Source: Salinibacter sp. 10B
GTDB taxonomy: Bacteria > Bacteroidota > Rhodothermia > Rhodothermales > Salinibacteraceae
Direction: 5' to 3'
Assembly: GCF_002954405.1 (NCBI RefSeq)
Contig: NZ_MQWC01000004.1
Location: forward strand, 2,854,668-2,918,667
Length of the DNA stretch: 64,000 bases
Position numbers and translations under genes: made by a program. Below, in pieces: positions 55,015-64,000 of this stretch; the stretch's first letter is position 1; every line of letters starts with the position of its first letter. The notes under the pieces were generated by a model that saw nothing but the letters and a program-made list of their open reading frames with translations, was not told where the DNA came from and ran no database searches.

Positions 55015-55857
55015 ATGCAAATTAACTGGTTCACATTCGGCGCCCAGATCGTCAACTTTCTCCTCCTGGTCTGGCTACTCAAGCGTTTCCTGTACGGCCC
55101 TATCGTGAATGCGATGGCCGAGCGGGAGCAGCGCATTGCCGATCGGTTCGAAGAGGCGCGCGAGAAGCGAGAAACCGCTGAGGCAGAAGCCCGCAACTAC
55201 CGGCAGAAGCTGGAGGCGCTGGCCGAAGCCCGAGAAGAAAAGATCGAAGAAGCGGAAGAAGCGGCACACGAACGGCGCCGAGAGATGATCGAGGACGCCC
55301 GGACCGAAGTGGACCAGCTGGAGGCCCAGTGGAAAAACGCCCTGCGCCGCGAGCGAGAGACGTTCCTGAAGGAGTTGGCGGATCGCGTGAGCCGCGAGAC
55401 GATTACGATCGCCCGCCGTGCCCTTCGCGACCTGGCCCACGCGGACCTGGAGCAACAAGTGGTGCGCGTCTTCCTAAAGCGTCTCAACTCTCTAGGCGAC
55501 GACCGGCGCCGGACGCTGACCGACGCAGTCCAATCCGACAAGGAGATATCGGTCCACACCGCCTTCGAGCTCGACGAAACCGATCGGCAACGCCTCACCG
55601 AGACCCTCCAGGCCGTTACCGAGAACGAGGTGACTCCCGAGTTTTCCCGCGACGCGGAGATTGGATTCGGCATCGAGGTGCGGGCCGGGGGGCACAAGAT
55701 TGCCTGGAGCCTCCAAAGCTACTTTGCCGAGATGAGCGACCGTATCCGAACCCAGATTGACGACGAGCTCTCAGCGGGAGCCTTCTCCCTCGCCGAAATG
55801 TCCTCTCACGCCCTGGACGACGTGCCGTCGACCTCTGCCCCTGCCGATGACGCTTGA
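55015..55857 (+). CDS. atpF: N-type ATPase subunit b with a delta-like C-terminus
   Basis: A 280-residue subunit, longer than ordinary b (about 156-165). One N-terminal membrane helix ([20 protein letters not shown]) is followed by a long charged coiled coil (residues 40-155). The C-terminal domain has [18 protein letters not shown], then a block [20 protein letters not shown] resembling the last strands of delta/OSCP. N-ATPase operons lack atpH, so this extension probably replaces delta as the stator link. It starts at ATG 55015, ten bases after the dyad. Confidence 0.92.
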   Translation: MQINWFTFGAQIVNFLLLVWLLKRFLYGPIVNAMAEREQRIADRFEEAREKRETAEAEARNYRQKLEALAEAREEKIEEAEEAAHERRREMIEDARTEVDQLEAQWKNALRRERETFLKELADRVSRETITIARRALRDLAHADLEQQVVRVFLKRLNSLGDDRRRTLTDAVQSDKEISVHTAFELDETDRQRLTETLQAVTENEVTPEFSRDAEIGFGIEVRAGGHKIAWSLQSYFAEMSDRIRTQIDDELSAGAFSLAEMSSHALDDVPSTSAPADDA

Positions 55858-55862
55858 CCACA

Positions 55863-57419
55863 ATGAACAGCTTCCCGACCAACGAAACGGAGCATCCGCT
55901 CGCCGACCTGCTCGACACCGCGTTCGGTGTGATGCGGGCATCGGCGGAGCGGCACGTTCCGGAGATTGTCCTCCGCGAGGTGGGCACGGTGACGTCCGTG
56001 GGCGAAGGCATTGCCCGCGTGAAGGGGTTGCCCTCCGTCCAGTCGGAAGAGCTGCTGCAGTTCCGCGGCGGCATTCGGGGGATGGCTTTCAATCTCGACC
56101 CGGCGGAGGTTGGCGTCATTCTGTTGGACGAGAGCACCCGCCTCGATGCGGGTGACGAGGTGCACCGAACGGGCCGCGTGCTCGACGTGCCGGTGGGGGA
56201 GGGGCTCCTGGGCCGCGTCGTCGATCCGCTGGGCCGACCGCTCGACGAGCAGGGACCGATCCATGCCGTCGAGCGGCGGTCCATTGAGCAGGAGGCTCCG
56301 CCCATCATGCACCGGGCCCCCGTGCGTACCCCGCTGCAGACGGGACTCAAGGCGGTCGACGCTCTTCTTCCCATCGGCCGCGGACAGCGTGAGCTCATCC
56401 TCGGCGACCGGCAGACGGGCAAAACCGCCGTTGCCCTCGACGCCATCCTCAACCAGCGCGACACCGAGGTTGTCTGCGTCTACTGCGCCATTGGGCAGCG
56501 CAGTGCGGCGGTCGCGGGCGTCATGGCTGACCTGACAGAGCACGATGCCCTCGACTACACGACGGTCGTCGTGGCAGGGGGCGATGACCCGCCCGGCCTC
56601 CAGTTTGCCGCGCCCTACGCCGCCACCAGCATGGCGGAGTACTTCATGGAGCACGGGCGCGACGTGCTCATCGTGTACGACGACCTGACGCGCCACGCGC
56701 AGGCCTACCGTGAGCTCTCGCTCTTGCTGCGCCGCCCGCCGGGTCGCGAAGCCTATCCGGGCGACATCTTCTACATCCACTCGCGCCTGCTGGAGCGCTC
56801 GACTCGCCTCCGCCCCGAGCATGGCGGCGGATCGCTTACGGCCCTACCCATCGTGGAGACGGAGGCGCAGAATATGTCGGCGTACATTCCAACGAACCTG
56901 ATCTCGATCACGGACGGCCAGATTGTGCTCTCCCCGTCGCTCTTCCAAAAGGGGGTTCTCCCGGCGGTGGACGTGGGGCGGTCGGTCTCGCGCGTGGGAG
57001 GCAAGGCGCAACTGCCGGCCTACCGGGCGGTGACGGGCGAACTGCGGCTCACCTATTCGCAGTTCCAGGAGCTGGAGGCCTTTGCCCGCTTCGGCACGCG
57101 GCTCGATGAGGAGACTCGGCAGACGCTCCGCCGGGGGCGTCGCCTCCGCGAGGTGTTAAAGCAGGACCAGTACGCGCCGATGCCGGTTGCGGAGCAGCTG
57201 GCCGTGCTGCTGGCCGCCACGGAGGGCGTCTTTGACGAGGTTGAACCCGATCGGATGGCCGAGGCCGAGGAGGCGATACGGACGGCCGTACAGGAATCCC
57301 TTTCGTCTGTGGCCGAGGCCCTTCGAGAGGGACAGGAGCTTACCGACGAGGCGAAGCGGGAACTGCTGAACACCGCTCACACTGCCGTTGCTCCGTTTAC
57401 TGGATCGGACGAACAGTAG
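55863..57419 (+). CDS. atpA: N-type ATPase alpha subunit
   Basis: A 518-residue non-catalytic nucleotide subunit. Walker [17 protein letters not shown], alpha signature [20 protein letters not shown], and the Arg finger in [19 protein letters not shown]. The ATG at 55863 is preferred; a TTG three codons earlier, overlapping the atpF stop, would add three residues. Length close to the usual 500-515. It forms the alpha3beta3 head with AtpD. Confidence 0.96.
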   Translation: MNSFPTNETEHPLADLLDTAFGVMRASAERHVPEIVLREVGTVTSVGEGIARVKGLPSVQSEELLQFRGGIRGMAFNLDPAEVGVILLDESTRLDAGDEVHRTGRVLDVPVGEGLLGRVVDPLGRPLDEQGPIHAVERRSIEQEAPPIMHRAPVRTPLQTGLKAVDALLPIGRGQRELILGDRQTGKTAVALDAILNQRDTEVVCVYCAIGQRSAAVAGVMADLTEHDALDYTTVVVAGGDDPPGLQFAAPYAATSMAEYFMEHGRDVLIVYDDLTRHAQAYRELSLLLRRPPGREAYPGDIFYIHSRLLERSTRLRPEHGGGSLTALPIVETEAQNMSAYIPTNLISITDGQIVLSPSLFQKGVLPAVDVGRSVSRVGGKAQLPAYRAVTGELRLTYSQFQELEAFARFGTRLDEETRQTLRRGRRLREVLKQDQYAPMPVAEQLAVLLAATEGVFDEVEPDRMAEAEEAIRTAVQESLSSVAEALREGQELTDEAKRELLNTAHTAVAPFTGSDEQ

Positions 57420-57535
57420 CATACGATCGGAGTCCCCAATTTTGCCCATATCCCCACCCCTCATACGCTCTGAGCACAAACGACAGAAGCCAAGTCCCCA
57501 CCGCTTAGACACGAAGCCAAACGTACGATTCCGTC

Positions 57536-58420
57536 ATGGATGACCTCGAATCCCTCCGCCGACAGATCCAAAGCACCGAGACGTTGCACTCGGTCGTGCG
57601 CACGATGAAGATCCTCTCGATGACGAGCATTCACCAGTGCGAGGCCGCCGTGGCGTCGCTGGAGGACTACGACCGGACGGTCCGGCTCGGATTGCAGGTG
57701 GCCATGCGGCATCGTCCGCAGGACCTCCCGATCGCAGCGGGAGGGGGGAGGCGGATCGGCGCCGTCGTTTTTGGCTCGGCCTGGGGAATGTGCGGTCGAT
57801 TCAACGAGCAAATCGCACGCTACACGCAGGAGATGCTTGCGGACGAGGATCCCGATAGTATTCAGCTGCTGGCCCTTGGCGACCTGGTAGGGGGGCGGCT
57901 CGAAGACGTAGGGTCCCCGCCCGGTGGATCGCTCGATGCGCCCGACGCCGTGGAGCAGATCACGCCTCGCGTGCAGGACTTGCTGGTAGAGGTCGAGCGG
58001 TGGCGTAGGGAAGAGCAGATCCAAGAGGTGCTACTCTTCTACAATGAAACGACCTCAGGAACTGGCTTTGCTCCGACTATGCAGCAGCTCCTGCCCCTCG
58101 ACCAACGGTGGTTGGCACGGCTGGAGTCGACGTCCTGGCCGACGCAGATGATCCCGATCTTCCGGATGGACTGGGAGCCGCTGTTCGCAGCACTCATCCG
58201 GCAATACCTGTTTGTTTCCCTCTATCGTGCCTTTGCTGAGTCGCTGGCCAGCGAACACAGCAGTCGTCTCGCTGCCATGCAGGTGGCCCAGGACAACGCC
58301 GAGGAGCGCCTGGATGACCTGCAGCGGCGCTTTCACCGGCGGCGGCAGAGCGCCATCACGGAAGAGCTGCTCGACATTACGGCCGGATCCGAGGCACTTT
58401 CCACACCCGTGCCTGCTTGA
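57536..58420 (+). CDS. atpG: N-type ATPase gamma subunit
   Basis: A 294-residue central-stalk subunit: N-terminal coiled helix LRRQIQSTETLHSVVRTMKI, with the FGSAWGMCGRFN turn in place of the canonical SDRGLCGGLN. The C-terminal coil is LASEHSSRLAAMQVAQDNAE. It is more divergent than alpha and beta, as usual for N-ATPases. Last gene of the operon, 117 bases after atpA. It starts at ATG 57536. Confidence 0.92.
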   Translation: MDDLESLRRQIQSTETLHSVVRTMKILSMTSIHQCEAAVASLEDYDRTVRLGLQVAMRHRPQDLPIAAGGGRRIGAVVFGSAWGMCGRFNEQIARYTQEMLADEDPDSIQLLALGDLVGGRLEDVGSPPGGSLDAPDAVEQITPRVQDLLVEVERWRREEQIQEVLLFYNETTSGTGFAPTMQQLLPLDQRWLARLESTSWPTQMIPIFRMDWEPLFAALIRQYLFVSLYRAFAESLASEHSSRLAAMQVAQDNAEERLDDLQRRFHRRRQSAITEELLDITAGSEALSTPVPA

Positions 58421-58444
58421 ATACGATTTGACGCACCTGAACCC

Positions 58445-58900
58445 ATGAAGTGGGCACGCCTCAAGACCCTCGACGCGACCCTGATCGGTCTGTTTGATCG
58501 GTACGGCCACCGGGTGCATCGCATCTCGCTGGGGATTCTCTTTCTCTGGTTTGGGTTGTTGAAGCCCCTGGGCCACGAGACGACCACCTCCATTCTCGCG
58601 CACACAATCTATTGGGGCGATCCCGACGTCATGGTTCTGGTGCTGGGCTGGTGGGAGGTGGTCATCGGCGTGTGCCTGCTCGTCCATCCCCTCCTCCGGG
58701 CGGCGATTCTGCTCCTCGCGCTCCGACTGCCGGGCATTTTGCTGGCGTTCGTACTAGAGCCGGACATTTGCTTTGTCTCGTTTCCCTTCACCCCTACTCC
58801 CGAAGGGCAGTACCTCATCAAAGATCTGACTCTGTTTTTTGCCGCCCTGGCGCTTTCGGGCTTTCTCGCCGACGAACGTTCAGAAGACCGCTTTCATTGA
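58445..58900 (+). CDS. DoxX-like membrane protein
   Basis: A 151-residue integral membrane protein with about four helices: HRISLGILFLWFGLLKPLGH, VMVLVLGWWEVVIGVCLLVH, RAAILLLALRLPGILLAFVL and IKDLTLFFAALALSGFLAD. The first helix resembles DoxX/DUF417-type proteins. The role is unclear; DoxX relatives take part in oxidase or redox-stress complexes. It starts 25 bases after the atpG stop and could be read through from the ATPase operon. Confidence 0.7.
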   Translation: MKWARLKTLDATLIGLFDRYGHRVHRISLGILFLWFGLLKPLGHETTTSILAHTIYWGDPDVMVLVLGWWEVVIGVCLLVHPLLRAAILLLALRLPGILLAFVLEPDICFVSFPFTPTPEGQYLIKDLTLFFAALALSGFLADERSEDRFH

Positions 58901-58967
58901 TAGTCGCGTTCGTTCTGTGAGAAGGGCCAGGGACACACCGATTGCAGGGAGCGCAGGGGAAGCACGC

Positions 58968-59885
58968 TTACGATCCCGCCGGAAAGGTGCGCCCCGTCAA
59001 CACAGGCCCACGGGCCTGGGCGACGACCTCCTCAGCCACACTTCCGAGCATGGCCCGGCGCAGTCCCGACCGGCCGTGCGTTGCCATTACAATCAGGTCG
59101 TCAACAGACGAAGCCGCGTTCAAGATGAGGGAGGCAGGATCTCCGCGCTGGACGATGTACGAGGTCGGTCCGTGACGTCCCGGCAGTTCGTCGGCCCATT
59201 CTGCAAGGGCGCGTTCGGTTTGGGCTTCAACCTTCCGCTCGGAGATCTTGGGGGATTCGATTCCATACACCGAGGGAAGTTTCGGCGATTCGACCACGTG
59301 CACCAGCTTGATTGGGGTCTCATAAATCGACGCCATCTGCCCGGCGTACCGAAGGGCCTCTCGGGAAGGATCCGAAAAGTCGATGGGGACGACGATCCGA
59401 TTGACTGAGGACTCCTCTGCCGTTGCCGCGTCCTCCAAAACCCGAGTCGTAAATACGGGACACGGCGCCGTGCGCAGCACCTCCCGGGCCACGCTTCCAA
59501 CAAACGCCTCCTGGAGGCCGCGCTGGCCCTGCGTGCCCATGACGACAAGGTCAATGTCTTCTTGCTTGGCGTAGCGCACGAGGGCGGGGGCTACTGCCCC
59601 GCTCCGTTCCGCGTGGTAGTGGAGCCGATCTTCATCGCCCGACGGGAGGTGGGCTTCCAAGAGGTCCTGGCAGCGGTCTTTGAGCTGGTTCCGGAGGGTT
59701 TTCCGGAGCTCATTCTCACCGGCAATAGGGGAGGGCTCGCCCTTCACCAGCGGACCGAGGGGGACTTCTTTGACGTACATGAGGTGAAGGGTGGCCCCAG
59801 TCCGGCGGGCCAGGTCAGCGGCGTACGGCAAGGCCCGCTTCGAAGAGGGCGAAAAGTCGTGGGCGAACAGAATGTCCTGAATCAT
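58968..59885 (-). CDS. Universal stress protein, tandem domains
   Basis: A 305-residue protein starting at ATG 59885 (MIQDILFAHDFSPSSKRALP). Domain 1 has a complete ATP loop (VMGTQGQRGLQEAFVGSVA). Domain 2 (from VNRIVVPIDFSDPSREALRY) has VMATHGRSGLRRAMLGSVA, where the first Gly is Ala. The third USP in the window. It is transcribed away from the antiporter gene. Confidence 0.93.
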   Translation of the reverse strand: MIQDILFAHDFSPSSKRALPYAADLARRTGATLHLMYVKEVPLGPLVKGEPSPIAGENELRKTLRNQLKDRCQDLLEAHLPSGDEDRLHYHAERSGAVAPALVRYAKQEDIDLVVMGTQGQRGLQEAFVGSVAREVLRTAPCPVFTTRVLEDAATAEESSVNRIVVPIDFSDPSREALRYAGQMASIYETPIKLVHVVESPKLPSVYGIESPKISERKVEAQTERALAEWADELPGRHGPTSYIVQRGDPASLILNAASSVDDLIVMATHGRSGLRRAMLGSVAEEVVAQARGPVLTGRTFPAGS

Positions 59886-60022
59886 CGACGAGGGGAATCG
59901 TTGGGAGTAGAGGACGGTCGGCGTGGTCCTGGTCGAGGAGCATCGCGCCTCCCCGATGCTTCCCGTGGATTTCTTCGATGGCGGGATTCGGGCCACTACT
60001 CCGTCGACCACGACGAACACGC

Positions 60023-60157
60023 ATGGAACGTACAACGAAACTGCCGGCACGTTCGACAAAGAAGGTGCTGAGCGACTGGCTCGACCGGTTGGGCCTGTAC
60101 GCGGCCGACCCGTTCGGGCGTCTCTGCTTCAGTCACGATGTTTACGCGATCGAGTGA
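60023..60157 (+). CDS. Small 44-residue ORF coupled to the antiporter gene
   Basis: ATG 60023 opens a 44-residue frame: a basic start (MERTTKLPARSTKKVL), then SDWLDRLGLYAADPFGRLCF and SHDVYAIE before a TGA. The stop overlaps the antiporter's GTG start (GTGA), a classical coupling arrangement. It could be a leader peptide or small subunit, or merely an open frame; the overlap is the main evidence. Confidence 0.45.
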   Translation: MERTTKLPARSTKKVLSDWLDRLGLYAADPFGRLCFSHDVYAIE

Positions 60158-61368
60158 CTTCTCTTCTCCTCCTAAATACGTTACTGGTCGGGGTCGTCGT
60201 GGTGTGCGCCATCGCGCTGCGGTACGGGGCCGAGCAGATGCGGGTGAGTCCGATCGTGGGGTATTTTGCACTCGGCCTCCTCCTGCGCGCGGCCTCTTCG
60301 TTTGACGTCATCCCGCTCCTCACCGAGCAGCAGGTCTTTCCCTTTCTCGCAGACCTGGGCGTGATTGCGTTGCTCTTCCGGGTGGGCCTGGAGAGCGATC
60401 TGGACCGTCTGCTCGACCAGCTGCCCGATGCGCTTTGGATTAGCGCCGGCGACGTGTTGATCAGCGCAGGCACTGCCTTTGCGATTGCCTACGGCCTCAT
60501 CGGATGGGAGTTGATTCCGAGTCTGTTTGTGGGCGCGGCCTTCTCGGCCACCAGCGTCGGGGTCACGGTGGCAGTGTGGGACGATGCGGGCCGATTGGAC
60601 AGCAAAGAAGGCAATATCCTGGTCGACGTGGCCGAAGTGGACGACCTTACTGGCATCCTCCTGATGGCGTTGCTGTTTGCGGCGGTTCCCGTTCTCCGGG
60701 AGCCTGGAGCGGCCTCCCTGCTACCGGTAATCGGTTCGACGCTGGCCAAGACGCTCGCAACGTTCGGAGGGTTCGGAGTGGTCTGTTTCCTTTTTGCGAA
60801 ATACGTGGAGCGGCCGATGACACAGCTCTTTGACCGCCTCCACGCGGGGGAGGGCACCATGCTGGTGATGCTCGGCGTGGGCATTATTGTGGCCGCCGCG
60901 GCCGGACTGGGGGGGCTGTCGACCGCCGTCGGGGCCTTCTTTGCCGGTCTCATCTTTCATCGCGACCCCCACACCACCCAGTACATGGACGCATTTCGTC
61001 CCTTACACGACCTGCTGGCCCCCTTCTTTTTCGTCGGCATCGGCCTGCACCTCGCCCCCGACGCGCTGACCGCCGTGGGCCCCGGCGTCCTCCTGCTCCT
61101 GATCGCGGCCGTCATCGGAAAGGTCGGCGGCGCCTATCTGCCCGCTCGCCCGCTTCTCGGGTCGAGCAGCGCCCTCGTGCTCGGCCTCAGCCTCGTGCCC
61201 CGCGCCGAGATTGCCCTCGTCGTCATGCAGCGGGGCCTGGAGCTCGGGAACTGGGCCGTTCCCCCATCGCTCTTTGCTCAGGTGGTGATGATCTCAGCAA
61301 TCACGGTGGTTGCCATTCCCCTCGTGCTCCGTCCCCTGCTCACGGACGCGTCGCCCCTCTCCTCGTAA
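60154..61368 (+). CDS. CPA2-family monovalent cation:proton antiporter
   Basis: A 404-residue protein with about 12 helices. The core helices contain PIVGYFALGLLLRAASSFDV, LADLGVIALLFRVGLESDLD (the usual LLFxxGLE motif), AFSATSVGVTVAVWDD and AEVDDLTGILLMALLFA with the paired acidic ion-binding residues. No C-terminal RCK or NAD domain is present. The GTG at 60154 is chosen as start because it begins right at the first helix. It exchanges Na+ or K+ for protons, which matches a salt-rich habitat. Confidence 0.9.
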   Translation: MTSLLLLNTLLVGVVVVCAIALRYGAEQMRVSPIVGYFALGLLLRAASSFDVIPLLTEQQVFPFLADLGVIALLFRVGLESDLDRLLDQLPDALWISAGDVLISAGTAFAIAYGLIGWELIPSLFVGAAFSATSVGVTVAVWDDAGRLDSKEGNILVDVAEVDDLTGILLMALLFAAVPVLREPGAASLLPVIGSTLAKTLATFGGFGVVCFLFAKYVERPMTQLFDRLHAGEGTMLVMLGVGIIVAAAAGLGGLSTAVGAFFAGLIFHRDPHTTQYMDAFRPLHDLLAPFFFVGIGLHLAPDALTAVGPGVLLLLIAAVIGKVGGAYLPARPLLGSSSALVLGLSLVPRAEIALVVMQRGLELGNWAVPPSLFAQVVMISAITVVAIPLVLRPLLTDASPLSS

Positions 61369-61398
61369 CCCTCTTTCTCTCTCATCTTCTCGACTGCC

Positions 61399-62340
61399 AT
61401 GTCCTCAATCGCCACGCTCACCCTCAACCCGGCCATCGACAAAAATACGCGCGTCGAGCGCGTGGTGGCCGAGGAGAAACTCCGGTGTGATACTCCTACA
61501 CGCGAACCCGGCGGCGGGGGCATCAACGTCTCGCGCGCCATTCACCGCCTCGGCGGCTCCGCCCACACCCTCTACACCGCAGGCGGCTTCACCGGCAACC
61601 TCTTGAACGACCTGTTGGACGCAGAAGATCTCGATCACACGCCGATTTCGACCGCGGCCATGACGCGAGAGAACATGATTGTGTACGAGACCTCGACCGA
61701 CCGCCAGTTTCGGTTCGGGATGCCGGGGCCGGAGTTGACGACGGCCGAGTGGGACGAGTGCCTGAATGCGCTCCGTGCCCTTGACCCGTCGCCCGACTAC
61801 CTCGTGGCCAGCGGGAGCTTGCCGCCGGGCCTGTCGGACGATGCCTACGCCGCGGTCGCCGACGTGGCTCATTCTCTCGGGGCGCGCCCGATCCTCGACA
61901 CGTCCGGCTCTGCGCTTTACCAGGCCCGAACGGCGGGCTGGTACCTCTTGAAGCCCAATCTGCGCGAGCTGGAGCAGTTGACCGGCCACTCGCTCGTGAG
62001 CGATTCCCAACGGATCGAGGCGGCGCGCGAGATGATCGACGACGGATACTGCGAAATTGTTGTTCTGTCGATGGGGGCGTCCGGGGCACTTCTGATTACG
62101 GCCGACCGGGCCGAGCACGTTCGCTCGCCCACCGTTCCCATCAAAAGCCGGGTGGGCGCGGGCGACAGCATGGTGGGTGGGCTCACGCTGGCCCTCGCTC
62201 GCGAAGCGCCCCTGCCCCGCGCTGTCCGCTACGGCGTCGCCGCCGGGGCCGCCGCCGTTATGACGCCCGGCACCGAGCTCTGCCGTCAGGCAGACGTCGA
62301 GACGCTCTTCGACCAGATGACCTCTGAACACAACGCCTGA
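61399..62340 (+). CDS. PfkB-family sugar kinase (1-phosphofructokinase type)
   Basis: A 313-residue ribokinase-fold enzyme: N-terminal IATLTLNPAIDKNTRV, GGGGINVSRAIHRLGGS, GSLPPGLSDDAYAAVADVAH, and the catalytic GAGDSMVGG (anion hole plus catalytic Asp) at about residue 255. The TLNPAID start is typical of 1-phosphofructokinase, tagatose-6-phosphate kinase and PfkB (minor 6-phosphofructokinase). No fructose PTS genes are nearby, so the PfkB phosphofructokinase role is more likely. It starts 30 bases after the antiporter stop. Confidence 0.93.
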   Translation: MSSIATLTLNPAIDKNTRVERVVAEEKLRCDTPTREPGGGGINVSRAIHRLGGSAHTLYTAGGFTGNLLNDLLDAEDLDHTPISTAAMTRENMIVYETSTDRQFRFGMPGPELTTAEWDECLNALRALDPSPDYLVASGSLPPGLSDDAYAAVADVAHSLGARPILDTSGSALYQARTAGWYLLKPNLRELEQLTGHSLVSDSQRIEAAREMIDDGYCEIVVLSMGASGALLITADRAEHVRSPTVPIKSRVGAGDSMVGGLTLALAREAPLPRAVRYGVAAGAAAVMTPGTELCRQADVETLFDQMTSEHNA

Positions 62341-62501
62341 GCCCAAACGACACAAATTCAGTTCCCTGACCCCACAAAAGTCAGAGGGGACGTTTCCCTA
62401 CACTCAGATTCTCCAACCCTGGTAGAATCGCAATAGAATGACTTCCTTTCTTGATCTCCAGTCCTCTCTCCCTGGAATTCTGGTCTCGTCCCCTCCTGTC
62501 T

Positions 62502-64000
62502 ATGAGTCCCCACAACTCGCAGGACGATAACCCCACCGGCCGACGCCTCCTCGTCCTGGGACTCGCGACGATTGGGATTGTGTATGGCGACATCGGGACC
62601 AGTCCCATCTACGCCATCCGCGAGTCCTTTCACGCCTCCTACGGCCTCGACGCCACCGCCGCCAACGTGCTGGGGGTTCTTTCGCTTATCTTCTGGTCGC
62701 TCATTCTCGTCATTTCGATCAAGTACCTGGCACTGGTCCTCCGGGCCGACAACCGGGGGGAAGGGGGAATTATCGCCCTCACGGCCCTCGTGAGTCCGCA
62801 AAATGAAAAGGCGGCCGGACGCCGCTGGGTGCTCGTCCTGCTGGGGTTGTTCGGGGCGGCTCTGCTTTACGGCGACAGCATGATTACGCCCGCTATCTCC
62901 GTGCTGAGTGCGATTGAAGGGCTCCAGGTGGCCACGCCCGTGTTCGAGCCGTACGTCATCCCCATTACGATCGCCATTCTGGCCGGCCTCTTTGCCGTTC
63001 AGTCCCACGGGACGGCGGGCGTAGGCGCCATCTTCGGCCCCATCACGCTCGTCTGGTTCCTGACGCTGGCGGGGCTGGGCCTCGTGCAAATTGTGCAGCA
63101 TCCCGACATTCTGGCCGCGGTGAATCTCACGTACGGGGCTTCCTTTTTCCTCCGAAACGGCTGGACGGGCTTCCTGGTGCTGGGCTCGGTCTTTCTGGTG
63201 GTGACGGGGGGCGAGGCCCTCTATGCCGACATCGGCCACTTCGGCGTGCGGCCCATCCGCCTCACGTGGTTTGGAGTGGTTCTGCCCTCGCTTCTCCTCA
63301 ACTACTTCGGGCAGGGCGCCCTCATTATCAGTCACCCCGAGACGATCGAGCACCCGTTCTACAACATGGTGCCAAGATGGGGACTCTATCCGCTGGTGGT
63401 GCTTGCCACCGTAGCCACGATCATCGCCTCGCAGGCCGTTATTTCCGGGGCGTTCTCTCTCACGCGTCAGGCCGTTCAACTCGGCTACTTCCCCCGTCTG
63501 ACCGTCGAGCAAACCTCCGAGACGAAGTTCGGCCAGATCTACATGCCGGCGATCAACTGGATGCTGATGATTGCCTGCATTGGCCTCGTGCTCGGCTTCC
63601 AGTCGTCGAGCAGCCTGGCCTCGGCCTACGGTGTGGCAGTCACGACGGACATGGTGTTTACGACCCTCTTGTTTGCCGTCGTGGTAACCGCCCGATGGAA
63701 GTGGAATAAGTGGGCAGTGGCCGGGATGCTCGTAGTGCTTCTCACGATCGACCTCTCGTTCTGGGGCGCCAATCTCCCCAAAATTCCAACCGGAGGCTGG
63801 TTCCCACTCGTCGTTGCCGGCCTCATGTTCGTCGTCATGACGACGTGGAAACGCGGCCGCCAGATTCTGGGCGAGCGCCTGAGCGAGAAGATTATTTCGC
63901 ACGACGCGTTTCTCGAACGGGTCGAGGAAATGTCGCCTCAGCGCGTGCCCGGTACGGCGGTCTTCATGGATTCAAACCCGGAGGGCACGCCGCAGGCGCT
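62502..64000 (+). CDS. kup: KUP-type low-affinity potassium transporter (cut by window end)
   Basis: Translated from ATG 62502; 499 codons visible of about 620-640. KUP signatures: LGIVYGDIGTSPIYAIRESF-like ATIGIVYGDIGTSPIYAIRE, LRADNRGEGGIIALTALVSP, GAALLYGDSMITPAISVLSA, and VTGGEALYADIGHFGVRPIR. At least 12 helices follow, and the soluble C-terminal domain begins at about residue 455 (LSEKIISHDAFLERVEEM). It takes up K+, probably with H+. The truncated end is only an artefact of the window. Confidence 0.95.
   Translation, partial: MSPHNSQDDNPTGRRLLVLGLATIGIVYGDIGTSPIYAIRESFHASYGLDATAANVLGVLSLIFWSLILVISIKYLALVLRADNRGEGGIIALTALVSPQNEKAAGRRWVLVLLGLFGAALLYGDSMITPAISVLSAIEGLQVATPVFEPYVIPITIAILAGLFAVQSHGTAGVGAIFGPITLVWFLTLAGLGLVQIVQHPDILAAVNLTYGASFFLRNGWTGFLVLGSVFLVVTGGEALYADIGHFGVRPIRLTWFGVVLPSLLLNYFGQGALIISHPETIEHPFYNMVPRWGLYPLVVLATVATIIASQAVISGAFSLTRQAVQLGYFPRLTVEQTSETKFGQIYMPAINWMLMIACIGLVLGFQSSSSLASAYGVAVTTDMVFTTLLFAVVVTARWKWNKWAVAGMLVVLLTIDLSFWGANLPKIPTGGWFPLVVAGLMFVVMTTWKRGRQILGERLSEKIISHDAFLERVEEMSPQRVPGTAVFMDSNPEGTPQA

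Noticed and set aside
62358-63902. 514-residue minus-strand frame opposite the KUP gene
   Set aside because: A shadow of the plus-strand KUP frame, which translates into clear transporter motifs. The antisense product is low-complexity and hydrophilic.

Overview
The window is a gene-dense, GC-rich (about 60-65% by eye) bacterial chromosome segment. The organism is most likely a halophilic or marine member of the Rhodothermota, such as a Salinibacter relative. That assignment is an inference from several things: strongly acidic proteins, PorT-like beta-barrels, poor Shine-Dalgarno sites, and a gene mix of N-type ATPase, LemA/TPM and DUF3179 pairs. I saw no rRNA or tRNA gene, insertion sequence, prophage or CRISPR array.

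Layout. (1) 1-5.2 kb, minus strand: PEP carboxylase, a degenerate AAA-like protein, LemA and a TPM-domain protein. (2) 5.3-9.5 kb, minus: an outer-membrane protein, two tandem DUF3179 proteins and a DUF4269 protein. (3) 9.6-14.3 kb: a NarL-type response regulator and a PAS-GAF-PAS-PAS histidine kinase, divergent from a universal stress protein (USP). The last PAS domain has the FixL haem-ligand pattern. (4) 14.8-26.9 kb, plus: a metal-response block of porin-like protein, YceI, OmpR-type regulator, sensor kinase, second YceI, CusC/CusB/CusA-type efflux pump and a PII-like protein. (5) 27-36 kb: mixed metabolism and envelope genes, including an SDR, SMP-30, CspA, mannose-1-phosphate guanylyltransferase, a cupin, TrkA and an alpha-L-fucosidase. 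(6) 36-47 kb: Hsp20, an MMPL transporter, a ribosome-hibernation factor, a triple-BON protein, a Met/Gln-rich periplasmic protein, an SDR and a USP. (7) 47-51 kb: a sulfide:quinone reductase-like flavoprotein and PEP synthase. (8) 51-58.4 kb: a complete N-type ATPase operon in the order atpDCQRBEFAG. (9) 58.4-64 kb: a DoxX-like protein, a USP, a CPA2 antiporter, a PfkB-family sugar kinase and a KUP potassium transporter cut by the window end.

Two themes stand out. First, the FixL-like kinase and NarL-type regulator share the window with three USPs, Hsp20, a hibernation factor, PfkB, PEP synthase and a triple-BON protein. These are classes typical of DosR-like or ANR-like low-oxygen dormancy regulons. 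That functional grouping is inferred, not shown. Second, several spacers carry structured DNA. A family of dyads built from a CGTRWTGCGT 10-mer lies inside two unrelated operons (lemA and atp). There is also a nested cruciform after the efflux operon, an array of near-perfect palindromes at 44.06-44.20 kb and a 50-bp tandem repeat that copies the end of the cusB-like gene.
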